Positions 8,416 through 20,545 of a stretch of 64,000 bases of DNA are shown here, piece after piece; the stretch's first letter is position 1, and each line of letters starts with the position of its first letter. This stretch comes from Bacilli bacterium. Lineage in GTDB: Bacteria; Bacillota_I; Bacilli_A; RFN20; CAG-826. The stretch spans positions 1 to 64,000 of the forward strand of contig JAFZRR010000047.1 in NCBI GenBank assembly GCA_017619815.1, in the 5' to 3' direction. A model generated the notes under the pieces. The model was not told where the DNA came from. It made no database searches and worked only from the letters and a program-made list of their open reading frames with translations. The translations under genes and the position numbers were made by a program.

Positions 8416-9102
8416 TTAGACATTTATGTTGTCTGTATCTTTAGGATTATTGTCCTGATATTTTGCTGCAGCAATAGTTGCGGCTTGTTGATTTGTATTA
8501 AATCCATCAAGCGTCTTTTCGAATGCAGATGTACATAATTGATACATTCTAATTGTGCGGGCGATAAGCGCTTGTAAGGCGATGAGGTACCAAACCCCAC
8601 CGATAATGAGAGAGAAGACGAATACATAGCTGGCCCAAGCCACACCTTCAAGATGTGGAGAATTAATTAATACTGGCCAATTTAAGAGCAATGAGCCGCT
8701 TTGGATTTTAAAACATTCAGAGAAGTCCCAAATGAACAAGATGGTTCCAAAACCGGTCTCATTATAATCGAATACGTTATAAGCCCAGTCATGTGTAAAG
8801 ATATCTCTAAATAATAAGACTAATGAGCCCACAACTAAGATGATGACGGCGATATAAGATTGTTTGAAGAATAATCTCCAATTCTTTTTTCTTGCATAAC
8901 GTTTGAAGTGCTTCTTGTCGGTAATAACTCTGGTGACAACTGGGTCAGCGACAACGTGATCTAGCTTCTTACCTTGCCACTTCATAACACGGGTAATTAA
9001 ATAACCAATATAGCCAATTAAAACAAACACTAAAATGAAGACTAAAAGAAGTGCGAATATGAGTCGTTTATCGTTTTCTGAAAGAGTGATTAAAAAGTTC
9101 AT
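8416..9102 (-). CDS. Multi-pass membrane protein, unknown function
   Basis: 228 residues with four predicted membrane helices: about 14-36, 80-100, a weaker one near 120-135, and 160-185. The segment between helices one and two is basic (KHFKRYARKKNWR), so it is probably cytoplasmic. The C-terminal ~45 residues are hydrophilic and Gln/Asn/Asp-rich. A strong AGGAGG site lies 6 bases before the ATG. It is the last of three minus-strand genes (10649 to 8416) with gaps of 3 and 14 bases, so they are probably one operon. No family recognised. Confidence 0.7.
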   Translation of the reverse strand: MNFLITLSENDKRLIFALLLVFILVFVLIGYIGYLITRVMKWQGKKLDHVVADPVVTRVITDKKHFKRYARKKNWRLFFKQSYIAVIILVVGSLVLLFRDIFTHDWAYNVFDYNETGFGTILFIWDFSECFKIQSGSLLLNWPVLINSPHLEGVAWASYVFVFSLIIGGVWYLIALQALIARTIRMYQLCTSAFEKTLDGFNTNQQAATIAAAKYQDNNPKDTDNINV

Positions 9103-9116
9103 ACTTGCCTCCTTTC

Positions 9117-9728
9117 TTAGTCAAAATCAATGTTTACGCCTGAGGATTCTTCTTCATCCTCATCGTCTTTAATTTCTAAAATATTGGATTTTTGCTCAGT
9201 TTTTTCCAAAATAATCTCTTCTTCTTGGATGTTTTCAGTTTCTTCAGGAATATTTGGCTCATCATCAAAGCTAGGTTTAAAGAGTGGTTCTTCTTCCACT
9301 GGAGCAGGTTCTTCTTGAGGAACTTCTTCTGGTTGGACAACCTCTTCAAAAGTGTTTTCTTCAGGGACACTTTCTTCTGTCTCTTGTTCTGGTTTTAAAT
9401 ATTCAGGAACGTAGAAAGGATCAGTGGTGTCCGCTGCTGGGCTTTCTTGTGTATTTCCGTTTAAAGCGGAAGAGATATCTTCATTAGTAACTGTTGTGGT
9501 TTTTTCTTCTTGAGGGTTCATTCCTGCAAGTCTCTTTTTGGCTTCAATATCTTCTGGCAAATCTTCATATAAAGAACGGCCAGTAAAGAAAAGAATTAAT
9601 CCTTTAACCGCAAGGAAAAGGAAGACGAAAAATGCGACCACACCATAAACCGCCATACCCACTAAGAGGAATGGTAGAACTAATACGTACAAGACGCCTT
9701 TTCCGAAATTTTTAAAGAAACTAACCAT
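9117..9728 (-). CDS. Membrane-anchored protein with a long acidic Glu/Pro-rich tail
   Basis: 203 residues. Two hydrophobic segments near the N-terminus (about 10-30 and 28-50) form a hairpin or long helix, then GRSLYEDLPEDIEAKKRLAG. About 130 residues follow that are dominated by Glu, Pro and Asp (EEVPQEEPAPVEEEPL, DDEDEEESS) and end INIDFD-like. This low-complexity region is probably disordered and could be a spacer or docking tail. It starts 3 bases after the upstream gene. Function unknown; frames on the opposite strand here are artefacts of the Glu-rich codons. Confidence 0.65.
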   Translation of the reverse strand: MVSFFKNFGKGVLYVLVLPFLLVGMAVYGVVAFFVFLFLAVKGLILFFTGRSLYEDLPEDIEAKKRLAGMNPQEEKTTTVTNEDISSALNGNTQESPAADTTDPFYVPEYLKPEQETEESVPEENTFEEVVQPEEVPQEEPAPVEEEPLFKPSFDDEPNIPEETENIQEEEIILEKTEQKSNILEIKDDEDEEESSGVNIDFD

Positions 9729-9731
9729 GTG

Positions 9732-10649
9732 CTATTTTATTGTATCTTTCTTGTGTGGTTTTAACAAATAATTATTGATTAAAACAATAATTGCAACGAT
9801 AAAAAAGAATATATTCACGAGTATTAAACCTTTAGGTTCTTCAACCATAGAATAAATAAGAGCGAAGACAATCATCGAAACCACCAAAGAAGCTCCTAAA
9901 GAAATATAAATAACGATGCTCTTTTCTAAAACTAAATAGATGATTGCATAGCAAACAAAGAGCAAGGAAATAAGACTCATTAAATATGCGATTGGTCCAC
10001 AGTTAGGAATAAACATAAAAGCAAACGCTAATGTCGATGCTGCACCAATAGCCATCGCTAAAGAGAATGGGAGTTCTTTAGGTTCATTGAGTGTATATCC
10101 AAACTTAGGTAGTTCTTCTTTAATGACCATATAAGCAATAATTTGTTGTGCTAAGGCAATAAAGAAAATGAAGCAAGGCACAACATAGTTGAGATATTTG
10201 AATTCGCCTAAACCGAATACTGTTGCAAATGAAACAACAACATCCTTACCGGCAATGAGATTTAATAGTGGGATTGTGGCGTATGAAATACCAATTTGCA
10301 CTAAAGTGGTGATAGTTAAGATCCAAAATGATGGAACTTTCTTTTCCACCATAAATCCAAAGAGGAATCCAGATATAACTGATGGAATGACGTAGAAGAT
10401 AGTGTCACCGATTTGCCACATTGTACAAATCATACACAAACCTATTGTGGCGACTGCATAGATTGGGAAGTATCTCTTCTTACAGTGCAAAGTCACAATC
10501 GTTGATGTTAATGGTAAAACGAAAACGATTAAGAAAAATAAAAATGGCACCAAAACGGTTATCAAAACGAACACTACGTTGATAGCTGCCATAATGGCCA
10601 TATATGTAATATTTTGTACTAACGTTTCCTTCTTTTTACGAGGTTCCAT
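9732..10649 (-). CDS. Polytopic membrane protein, possibly DUF2232/ECF-S-like
   Basis: 305 residues, highly hydrophobic, with about eight to ten membrane helices. The start MEPRKKKETLVQNITYMAIMAAINVVF, and the pattern VLPLTSTIVTLHCKKRYFPIYAVATIGLC, resemble the opening of integral membrane proteins of the DUF2232 / ECF S-component type, where the first helix carries small residues. That assignment is tentative. It heads a three-gene minus-strand operon and diverges from the thioredoxin-like lipoprotein. A T-rich 79-base gap holds both promoters. Confidence 0.65.
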   Translation of the reverse strand: MEPRKKKETLVQNITYMAIMAAINVVFVLITVLVPFLFFLIVFVLPLTSTIVTLHCKKRYFPIYAVATIGLCMICTMWQIGDTIFYVIPSVISGFLFGFMVEKKVPSFWILTITTLVQIGISYATIPLLNLIAGKDVVVSFATVFGLGEFKYLNYVVPCFIFFIALAQQIIAYMVIKEELPKFGYTLNEPKELPFSLAMAIGAASTLAFAFMFIPNCGPIAYLMSLISLLFVCYAIIYLVLEKSIVIYISLGASLVVSMIVFALIYSMVEEPKGLILVNIFFFIVAIIVLINNYLLKPHKKDTIK

Positions 10650-10679
10650 ATAAAAAAGTTTATCATTTATACACTTTTT

Positions 10680-10708
10680 TTGTTACTGATTTCGTTTTTG
10701 AACACTAT
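10680..10708 (+). promoter_or_regulatory. Promoter of the thioredoxin-like lipoprotein gene
   Basis: TTGTTA (10680-10685), a 17-base spacer and CACTAT (10703-10708) give an acceptable sigma-A promoter. An AGGAGG ribosome binding site follows at 10719-10724, before the ATG at 10729. Confidence 0.45.
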
Positions 10709-10728
10709 TTCTTTAATAGGAGGACATT

Positions 10729-11157
10729 ATGAATAAACTTTGGATATTATCACTTGTGCTCGTTTCATTAATTGGTTGTAGCAAGAAAGAAGAAATTGTT
10801 TTAGCGAAATATGATTATGCTGATGTCGCTGATCAAATCATTTGTTGGAAAGATGTTTTGTCTCGAGACAACGAACATTATTATGCATATATCTTTTCCA
10901 AGACTTGTGGACATTGTAACGAAATAAAACAAACGGTCTTAACATATGCTTTAGAACATATTGATTCATTTTATTTTGTAGAGTTTAATAATCAGGTACC
11001 TGTTATCAATGACGTTTCATCAACAATTGGAAAAAGCAACATTGAGGAAATCGGAATAGTGGGAACGCCGACTTTGTTTATTGTTGATAACCATGTTTTA
11101 ATGGAGAATATTCCCGGTTCAAATCGCATTGTTGAGACATTGACAAATGATTATTAA
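10729..11157 (+). CDS. Thioredoxin-fold lipoprotein with a CGHC active site
   Basis: 142 residues. The signal peptide ends in lipobox LIGC with lipidated Cys17, so the protein sits on the outer face of the membrane. The active site is KTCGHCNEIKQ (about residues 59-69) and the cis-Pro loop is VGTPTLFIVD. CGHC is the dithiol of oxidising PDI-like enzymes rather than the CGPC of thioredoxin, so disulfide formation or isomerisation in exported proteins is a plausible role. No partner such as DsbD or a VKOR is next to it. A good AGGAGG site fixes the start. Confidence 0.85.
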   Translation: MNKLWILSLVLVSLIGCSKKEEIVLAKYDYADVADQIICWKDVLSRDNEHYYAYIFSKTCGHCNEIKQTVLTYALEHIDSFYFVEFNNQVPVINDVSSTIGKSNIEEIGIVGTPTLFIVDNHVLMENIPGSNRIVETLTNDY

Positions 11158-11208
11158 GAATAAATTGAGTGATTAAAATTGCTGTGCTATTATATTGCTA
11201 AGCAATAT

Positions 11209-15409
<4,201 letters not shown>

Positions 15410-15410
15410 A

Positions 15411-15434
15411 AGAAGCCAACTGGCTTCTTTTTTT
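15411..15434. terminator. Intrinsic terminator after ligA, shared with tarJ
   Basis: AGAAGCC / GGCTTCT with loop AACT, followed by TTTTTTT on the plus strand. On the minus strand the flanking A-rich sequence gives a T run, so the hairpin can also end the licD-tarI-tarJ transcript. Confidence 0.88.
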
Positions 15435-16473
15435 ACCACTTCATGATGTTTTTACCAATGATGGTTTTATTTTCTATATCTTTCTTATAAGCTTCGTAGA
15501 TATCATTAACGGAATTAATCTTTATTTCTGACAAGACCATTGGAAGAATCTTCTTTTGAACTTCCTCATCTTCTAATATCTTTGCCACATGTTCGAAATC
15601 TTTATTATCACTTCTAGTAACACCTTTTAGAGATAATCCTTTTTCTAAGACAAGTCTTGTATTAAGTGGAACTTTTTCTTCGCTGACACCCATGAGGATG
15701 AGATCCGCACCGACAGTGGCCCAATCAATCATCTTATTAATCGCATCAGCGGAATATTTACCACCAACGATTTCGATCATTGTGTCATATTTCTCACCAT
15801 TATATTCTTCGTAGGTTCTAGCTTCGACACCTTCAAACATTGCTAATTTATTTTTATCAATGCCATAAACGGTGAGCTTTGTATTTGGGTGATCGTGTCT
15901 AAATACGATGTATGTGATGTACGCTAAGATGCCATCACCGAAGATTGCAACGTGGTCTGTTTCTTTGAAGTCAATTCTTCTTAAACCAGCAACCGCAACA
16001 CTTAGCAATTCGCTAAAAACAGCTAGTTTTGCAGGGATTTTATCATCATATTTGACCAATAGGTTTGATTCTGCAACATAGAATTGTTTTAAGAAACCAT
16101 CGGAAGAAGAACTGCGGAAAGTGGAGTGGATAGCGTAGTTATTACCTAAGTCCTCTCTTTCACATCTCTTATTCTCAAAATCTTTTAAATATTTCTCATC
16201 AACGGAGTTAGGAATGAGAATAACTTTATCGCCGATTTTATATTTACCAGAGTTATCTTTAACGACATGACCAACAGCTTCATGGATTGGTGCAAGTGGA
16301 TATTTTTGGTTTAATATCGCAGGATCGCGCAAGCCTAAATAATAACGGATGTCCGCTTTACAAATTGCCATATAGTCGACTTTGACTAATACCTTGTTTT
16401 CTTCTAAATCAACGGTATCGACAAATTCTTCTATAACGCCTGGTGATGTAACTTTATATAAAAGTTGAAACAT
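15433..16473 (-). CDS. tarJ: Ribulose-5-phosphate reductase TarJ-like (zinc alcohol dehydrogenase superfamily)
   Basis: 346 residues of medium-chain dehydrogenase/reductase type. Seen: VKVDYMAICKADIRYYLG (zinc-ligand region with Cys near residue 38), PLAPIHEAVGHVV with the His-Glu pair, and a Rossmann segment HVAIFGDGILAYI. TarJ reduces D-ribulose 5-phosphate to D-ribitol 5-phosphate with NADPH, supplying TarI. The assignment relies on the adjacent TarI gene, which overlaps by one base; a general sugar-alcohol dehydrogenase is the alternative. It is last in a three-gene operon with licD and tarI. Confidence 0.85.
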   Translation of the reverse strand: MFQLLYKVTSPGVIEEFVDTVDLEENKVLVKVDYMAICKADIRYYLGLRDPAILNQKYPLAPIHEAVGHVVKDNSGKYKIGDKVILIPNSVDEKYLKDFENKRCEREDLGNNYAIHSTFRSSSSDGFLKQFYVAESNLLVKYDDKIPAKLAVFSELLSVAVAGLRRIDFKETDHVAIFGDGILAYITYIVFRHDHPNTKLTVYGIDKNKLAMFEGVEARTYEEYNGEKYDTMIEIVGGKYSADAINKMIDWATVGADLILMGVSEEKVPLNTRLVLEKGLSLKGVTRSDNKDFEHVAKILEDEEVQKKILPMVLSEIKINSVNDIYEAYKKDIENKTIIGKNIMKW

Positions 16474-17186
16474 TATAAGACCTCAGTTTTTCCAATCTTT
16501 AATAATGCTTTTAGCATCATTAAGTCATCAAAAGTTGTAATTTTGAAGTTGAGTTTATCGCCTTCCACTAAATGGACTTTATGACCAAGTAATAAGACGA
16601 GTTTTGTATCATCAGTGACATTTGGAATCTCTTTATTTTTTACTGATTCATGGGCTTCCATAATCACAGAATATTTAAATGTTTGTGGTGTTTGACCTTG
16701 ATAGAGTTCGCTTCTCACTGGAATATCACTAATGGTTTTTGCATCTTCACTTTTAACGATTGTATCTGTTGCTTTAACAACAGTATCAACCGCACCATAT
16801 TCTTTACAGCATTCGATGTTCTCGCGAATAATTCTTTGACTGATTAAAGGACGAGCGGAATCGTGGATGATAATAATATCATCGTCTTGTGCTCCAACAG
16901 CTTTGACACCCATTAAACCATTAAAGACAGAGATTTGTCTGGTTGCGCCACCGGCGACAACTTTACAAACCTTGGTTAAATCATATTGTTTGCACATTAA
17001 TTTAACTTCATCGATATATTCTTCATTAGTGGAGATGACGATTTTATCGACATCTGGATTCACTTCAAAAGCTTCAATGGTGTGAACCATTAATGGTTTT
17101 CCGTGTACTAATAAGAATTGTTTTGGTTTATCGGCGTTGCCCATGCGTGAGCCTGTGCCTGCTGCGAGTATTAAAGCGATATTCAT
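16473..17186 (-). CDS. tarI: D-ribitol-5-phosphate cytidylyltransferase TarI-like
   Basis: 237-residue nucleotidyltransferase of the IspD/TarI family. Seen: ALILAAGTGSRMGNADKPKQF (CTP loop), IIIHDSARPLIS, GQTPQTFKYSVI, and VTDDTKLVLLLGHKVHLVEGD. It joins CTP and ribitol 5-phosphate to CDP-ribitol. The sequence alone does not exclude IspD (methylerythritol phosphate pathway), but adjacency to TarJ and LicD makes CDP-ribitol synthesis the better reading. GAGGTG lies before the ATG, and the stop overlaps the tarJ start. Confidence 0.87.
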   Translation of the reverse strand: MNIALILAAGTGSRMGNADKPKQFLLVHGKPLMVHTIEAFEVNPDVDKIVISTNEEYIDEVKLMCKQYDLTKVCKVVAGGATRQISVFNGLMGVKAVGAQDDDIIIIHDSARPLISQRIIRENIECCKEYGAVDTVVKATDTIVKSEDAKTISDIPVRSELYQGQTPQTFKYSVIMEAHESVKNKEIPNVTDDTKLVLLLGHKVHLVEGDKLNFKITTFDDLMMLKALLKIGKTEVL

Positions 17187-17199
17187 AATGACACCTCTT

Positions 17200-18051
17200 T
17201 TATATTTTATGCTCTTTCATGTAAGATTTATAACCCTGAGTTAATGAGAGACCTTTGTCGTGGTGGTGACCAACTTGTTTATCTTTTGGTGGCCACTTTC
17301 TCCAATCATTAAATAAGAGAGTTAGATATTGGTCATATTCTTTTGAAACACAAACCTCGATATCTTCAAACTTGAGTTTTGTGGTTTCGGAATAGATTGC
17401 CTTTGGCATAGCTTCTTTCTTTTTGTTTGTGCCACACATATTGCCAACGACTTCAGCATCTTTAAATGGAATCTTTGTGAGAATCTTTTCTGTGTGTTTT
17501 CTTCTATAGTGGCAGATATCAAATGGCCAAAAGAGGATGGCAACAATATTAAGTAATAAATCAGTGAACCATGTTCCTTTGGAAAACTTTCTTCTCATCT
17601 GTGGAAGATAAGATAAGAAAGATTGTCTCCACACTCTAGAAACTAAATGTGCGTATTTTTCTCTTGGTTTATCAAACTTATAGCCGAAACCATCAATTGG
17701 GAAGATATCAATCCAAACACCATGGTTAATTTGATGTTTGTAATAGAAGTTCTCAATATATGTGGTATCGCTATCTCTTAACTTAGCGTAGTTATATGTG
17801 TAGTGAGGATCACTCTTCCAAGTTTGGATAAAGTATTTTGTACCTTCATATTCTTTTTGGAGTTCAACATACTTATCGAAATCTTCTCTAGGCATACCAA
17901 CATCAATGTCATCATCCCATGGGATAAAGCCTTGGTGTCTAGCGGCACCCAAGCATGAACCACCGACAAGAAAATACGTTAAGTTATGTTTTTCACACAC
18001 CCTAATAAATTCTTTTAAAATATCTAATTGCTTTTGTTGTAAGTCGTTCAT
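17200..18051 (-). CDS. licD: LicD-family phosphotransferase
   Basis: 283 residues. The LicD/fukutin-type nucleotidyltransferase core is clear: FLVGGSCLGAARHQGFIPWDDDIDVGM (about 28-53) with the metal-binding D-D-D-I-D at 46-50, then HGVWIDIFPIDGF. LicD transfers phosphocholine to teichoic acid in pneumococcus; fukutin and FKRP relatives transfer ribitol phosphate from CDP-ribitol. Because it leads an operon with tarI and tarJ, CDP-ribitol is the likely donor here. The basic, hydrophobic stretch near residues 150-185 may bind the membrane. It starts without a ribosome binding site, 6 bases after a -10 box. Confidence 0.88.
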   Translation of the reverse strand: MNDLQQKQLDILKEFIRVCEKHNLTYFLVGGSCLGAARHQGFIPWDDDIDVGMPREDFDKYVELQKEYEGTKYFIQTWKSDPHYTYNYAKLRDSDTTYIENFYYKHQINHGVWIDIFPIDGFGYKFDKPREKYAHLVSRVWRQSFLSYLPQMRRKFSKGTWFTDLLLNIVAILFWPFDICHYRRKHTEKILTKIPFKDAEVVGNMCGTNKKKEAMPKAIYSETTKLKFEDIEVCVSKEYDQYLTLLFNDWRKWPPKDKQVGHHHDKGLSLTQGYKSYMKEHKI

Positions 18052-18057
18052 GTCTCT

Positions 18058-18063
18058 ATTATG
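18058..18063 (-). promoter_or_regulatory. -10 box of the licD-tarI-tarJ operon (leaderless layout)
   Basis: CATAAT on the minus strand ends exactly 6 bases before the licD ATG at 18051, with AGAGAC between and no Shine-Dalgarno sequence. The region to 18208 is a divergent promoter region shared with galE and is otherwise AT-rich without other recognisable structure. Confidence 0.55.
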
Positions 18064-18208
18064 TTAGCAAAATTTATTATAATTTTGTGTATAAAAAAAT
18101 AAAATAGAGTTTGTTTTACTTGATAAAGAAACAAAAGTGTTAGATATTATAATTCGATTATAATAAGATAGATTCTTACTTAATGATGAGAATTAAAGGA
18201 GAAAAGAT

Positions 18209-19225
18209 ATGGCAATTCTAGTAACAGGCGGAACAGGATACATTGGTTCCCATACAGTCGTAAATTTATTAGACCGCGGATATGATGTGGTCATCGTTGA
18301 TAACTACTGCAATAGTAAGCCAGAAGTATTAAACAGAATTTTCAAAATCACCGGCAAAAAGCCAAGATTTTATAAATTATCCGTTCAAGATGAACCTGAA
18401 TTAAGAAAAGTTTTTGAACAAGAAAATATTACAGATGTCATCCATTTCGCAGGCTTAAAGAGCGTTGCGGAATCTGTTGCTAAACCAGACTTATACGTCG
18501 CTAATAACGTGGGTAGTAGCCGTGTGTTACTAAAACTTATGAGAGAGTATAACGTTCACAATATCGTTTTCTCCTCATCAGCGACAGTTTATGGTGTCCC
18601 AGATCATGTCCCACTTAAAGAAGATGACAAAGTTGGTGGTTGCACCAACCCATATGGTCAAACCAAATTAGATATCGAATATATGCTCAAGGATTACGCA
18701 AAAGCAAATCCAGACGCAAACATCGCTATCTTAAGATACTTCAATCCTATTGGTGCTCACCCAAGTGGACTTATCGGTGAAGATCCAAATGGTATTCCAA
18801 ATAACTTAATGCCATATATCACTCAAGTTGCGGTTGGCAAAAGAGACCATTTAAATGTTTATGGTGATGACTATAAGACAGTTGATGGTACTGGTGTTAG
18901 AGACTACATTCACGTCGTGGACCTTGCTTACGGTCACTTATGTGCCTTAAGAAAGCTCGCTGAAAAACCAGGTCTTGTGATCTTTAACTTAGGAACTGGT
19001 CGTGGAACAAGTGTTTTAGAACTTGTTCATGCGTTTGAAAAAGTGAATAATATTAAAATACCATATGTTATATGCCCAAGACGTCCTGGCGATGTTGATG
19101 AAAACTACGCAGACGCCACAAAGGCATATAGAGAAATGAACTTCAAAACAAGCTTAACCATCGAAGATGCTTGTAGAGATTCATGGAATTGGCAAAAGAA
19201 CAATCCTAATGGATATGACAAATAG
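18209..19225 (+). CDS. galE: UDP-glucose 4-epimerase
   Basis: 338 residues, standard length. The NAD-binding Rossmann motif is GGTGYIGSH (7-15). The catalytic Ser-Tyr-x3-Lys is in SSSATVYGVPD and NPYGQTKLDIE, and the GalE signature RYFNPIGAHPSGLIGEDPNG follows. It interconverts UDP-glucose and UDP-galactose in the cytosol and probably feeds surface glycan synthesis. AAAGGAG before the ATG fixes the start. The downstream hydrolase follows after 11 bases. Specificity for UDP-GlcNAc/GalNAc is also possible. Confidence 0.95.
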   Translation: MAILVTGGTGYIGSHTVVNLLDRGYDVVIVDNYCNSKPEVLNRIFKITGKKPRFYKLSVQDEPELRKVFEQENITDVIHFAGLKSVAESVAKPDLYVANNVGSSRVLLKLMREYNVHNIVFSSSATVYGVPDHVPLKEDDKVGGCTNPYGQTKLDIEYMLKDYAKANPDANIAILRYFNPIGAHPSGLIGEDPNGIPNNLMPYITQVAVGKRDHLNVYGDDYKTVDGTGVRDYIHVVDLAYGHLCALRKLAEKPGLVIFNLGTGRGTSVLELVHAFEKVNNIKIPYVICPRRPGDVDENYADATKAYREMNFKTSLTIEDACRDSWNWQKNNPNGYDK

Positions 19226-19236
19226 GAGGAGAACTT

Positions 19237-20166
19237 ATGAGTGCTCAAAAAGTAACAATTGAAAGCAAAAATGGCGATAAGCTATTTGGCTTAGCCTGGC
19301 ATATTGATAACGCCCTTGCAAACGTTATTATCATGGAAGGCATGGAGGAACACGCTCGTAGATATGATGACTTTGCAACATTCTTAAATGGCAAAGGATT
19401 TAACGTCTATGCTGTTGACTGCTATGGCCAAGGTGAAAACGTCTTACCAGATGAAAGCAATAAAGGTATTTGGCCTGCTTCTGGTTTTAGAAAACAAGTT
19501 CAAGCTGTTGACTCCTTAGTGGAAAAATTAAGAATCTCTTGTAAACCAACATTCATCTTCTCTCACTCCATGGGTTCATTCATGTGCCAAGACTATATCC
19601 AAAGATATACCGAACACGTGAGTAAGGTTGTCTTATGTGGTAGTGGTTCTAAAAACCCAGCTGTTCCAGTGGGTCTCCAATTAGCGAAGATTATCGTTCA
19701 TAAGAGAAATAGAGACAAGAAAGCCGGTTTCTTAAATAAACTTATGTTCGGTGGATTTAACAAGAAAATTAAGAATCCAAAAACAGCCTATGATTGGCTT
19801 TCTTATAATGAAGAAAATGTTAGTAAATACATTGCAGATCCACTTTGTGGATTTGGCCCAACCAATGGTTTCTGCTACGAATTCTTAAAAGGTATGGCTC
19901 GTCTATATAAAAAGAAATTCTTAATTAAGATTCGTAAAGACTTAGATATCTTCATTATTTCCGGTGAAGAAGATCCAGTCACAAACTATGGTAAATCCGT
20001 TGGTAAATTACAAGAAATGTACACCAAACTTGGTGTCAAAAATGTTGAAACCAAGATTTACAAAGGAATGCGTCACGAAATCTTAAACGAAAACAATAAA
20101 CAAGAAGTCTACGAAGACATTGCTAACTTCTTCTTAAAAGATATCGAAAAGAAGAACATCATCTAA
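19237..20166 (+). CDS. Alpha/beta hydrolase, monoacylglycerol lipase-like
   Basis: 309 residues of the serine aminopeptidase S33 / monoacylglycerol lipase type. Seen: GMEEHARRYDDFATFLNGKGFNVYAVD with the oxyanion region, nucleophile elbow FSHSMGSF (Ser near 110; GHSMG in most relatives), acid in IISGEEDPVT, and His in YKGMRHEILNE. There is no signal peptide, so it acts in the cytosol on lipid esters. GGAGGAG precedes the ATG, and the gene is cotranscribed with galE. Substrate unknown. Confidence 0.88.
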   Translation: MSAQKVTIESKNGDKLFGLAWHIDNALANVIIMEGMEEHARRYDDFATFLNGKGFNVYAVDCYGQGENVLPDESNKGIWPASGFRKQVQAVDSLVEKLRISCKPTFIFSHSMGSFMCQDYIQRYTEHVSKVVLCGSGSKNPAVPVGLQLAKIIVHKRNRDKKAGFLNKLMFGGFNKKIKNPKTAYDWLSYNEENVSKYIADPLCGFGPTNGFCYEFLKGMARLYKKKFLIKIRKDLDIFIISGEEDPVTNYGKSVGKLQEMYTKLGVKNVETKIYKGMRHEILNENNKQEVYEDIANFFLKDIEKKNII

Positions 20167-20179
20167 GTTCTTCTAACGT

Positions 20180-20256
20180 GCGCCCGTAACTCAGCTGGAT
20201 AGAGTACCTTCCTCCTAAGAAGGGAGTCGGACGTTCGAATCGCCTCGGGCGCGCCA
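20180..20256 (+). tRNA. tRNA-Arg (anticodon CCT)
   Basis: The cloverleaf folds by eye: acceptor GCGCCCG/CGGGCGC, D stem ACTC/GAGT, anticodon stem CCTTC/GAAGG with loop CTCCTAA (anticodon CCT), T loop TTCGAAT, encoded CCA at 20254-20256. The T stem GGACG/CGCCT holds one A-C mismatch and a G-T pair. It reads AGG codons. Confidence 0.95.
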
Positions 20257-20273
20257 TTTGGTATAAAAATATT

Positions 20274-20298
20274 AAGCTCCATCATGGGGCTTTTTATT
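20274..20298 (+). terminator. Intrinsic terminator after tRNA-Arg
   Basis: AAGCTCC / GGGGCTT hairpin with loop ATCAT (one G-T pair allowed), followed by a T-rich run. It ends the galE-hydrolase-tRNA-Arg transcription unit, or the tRNA alone. Confidence 0.75.
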
Positions 20299-20365
20299 AT
20301 CCTTATATAAACTTATATATTCTTATTGATATTTTTGGAAAACATATATAAGATAATACAAGCAC

Positions 20366-20441
20366 GGGTCTGTAGCTCACCTGGGAGAGCGCCTCCATGG
20401 CATGGAGGAGGTAGAGGGTTCGATCCCCTTCAGATCCACCA
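20366..20441 (+). tRNA. tRNA-Ala (anticodon GGC)
   Basis: Acceptor GGGTCTG/CAGATCC, D stem GCTC/GAGC, anticodon stem CCTCC/GGAGG with loop ATGGCAT (anticodon GGC), T stem GAGGG/CCCTT with loop TTCGATC, and CCA encoded. It reads GCC and GCT codons. All stems pair, with only G-T exceptions. Confidence 0.96.
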
Positions 20442-20450
20442 AATGCCCGA

Positions 20451-20545
20451 TACCAGTCTACTGGTAAATATAGATAAGCCAATCTACGGGAAAGGCAAGA
20501 AAACATCCGTTAATCCGCTGTTAAAAGGCGCAACGGATTTTTTTA
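20451..20545 (+). ncRNA. Chain of three hairpins after tRNA-Ala, ending in a terminator (candidate structured RNA)
   Basis: Three hairpins follow each other: TACCAG/CTGGTA with loop TCTA (20451-20466), TAGAT/ATCTA with loop AAGCCA (20471-20486), and ATCCGTT/AACGGAT (20505-20538) followed by TTTTTTATTTTT. The last is an intrinsic terminator with an inner CGC/GCG pair. The first two are not needed for termination. The segment may be only the tRNA trailer or a short stable RNA of about 100 nt; no promoter of its own is evident. Confidence 0.35.
20505..20545 (+). terminator. Intrinsic terminator after tRNA-Ala
   Basis: ATCCGTT (20505-20511) and AACGGAT (20532-20538) pair, with a short inner helix, followed by a T run. 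It overlaps the 3' end of the convergent gene at 20543-20893. Confidence 0.7.

Noticed and set aside
9130..9487. Several plus-strand frames opposite the acidic membrane protein
   Set aside because: They arise from the Glu-rich repeat region (Ser/Phe/Leu-rich when reversed). The minus-strand frame has clear membrane segments and fits the operon.
16473..17186. IspD (isoprenoid pathway) as identity of the cytidylyltransferase
   Set aside because: Cannot be excluded from sequence alone, but the neighbours TarJ and LicD make CDP-ribitol synthesis the better supported role.
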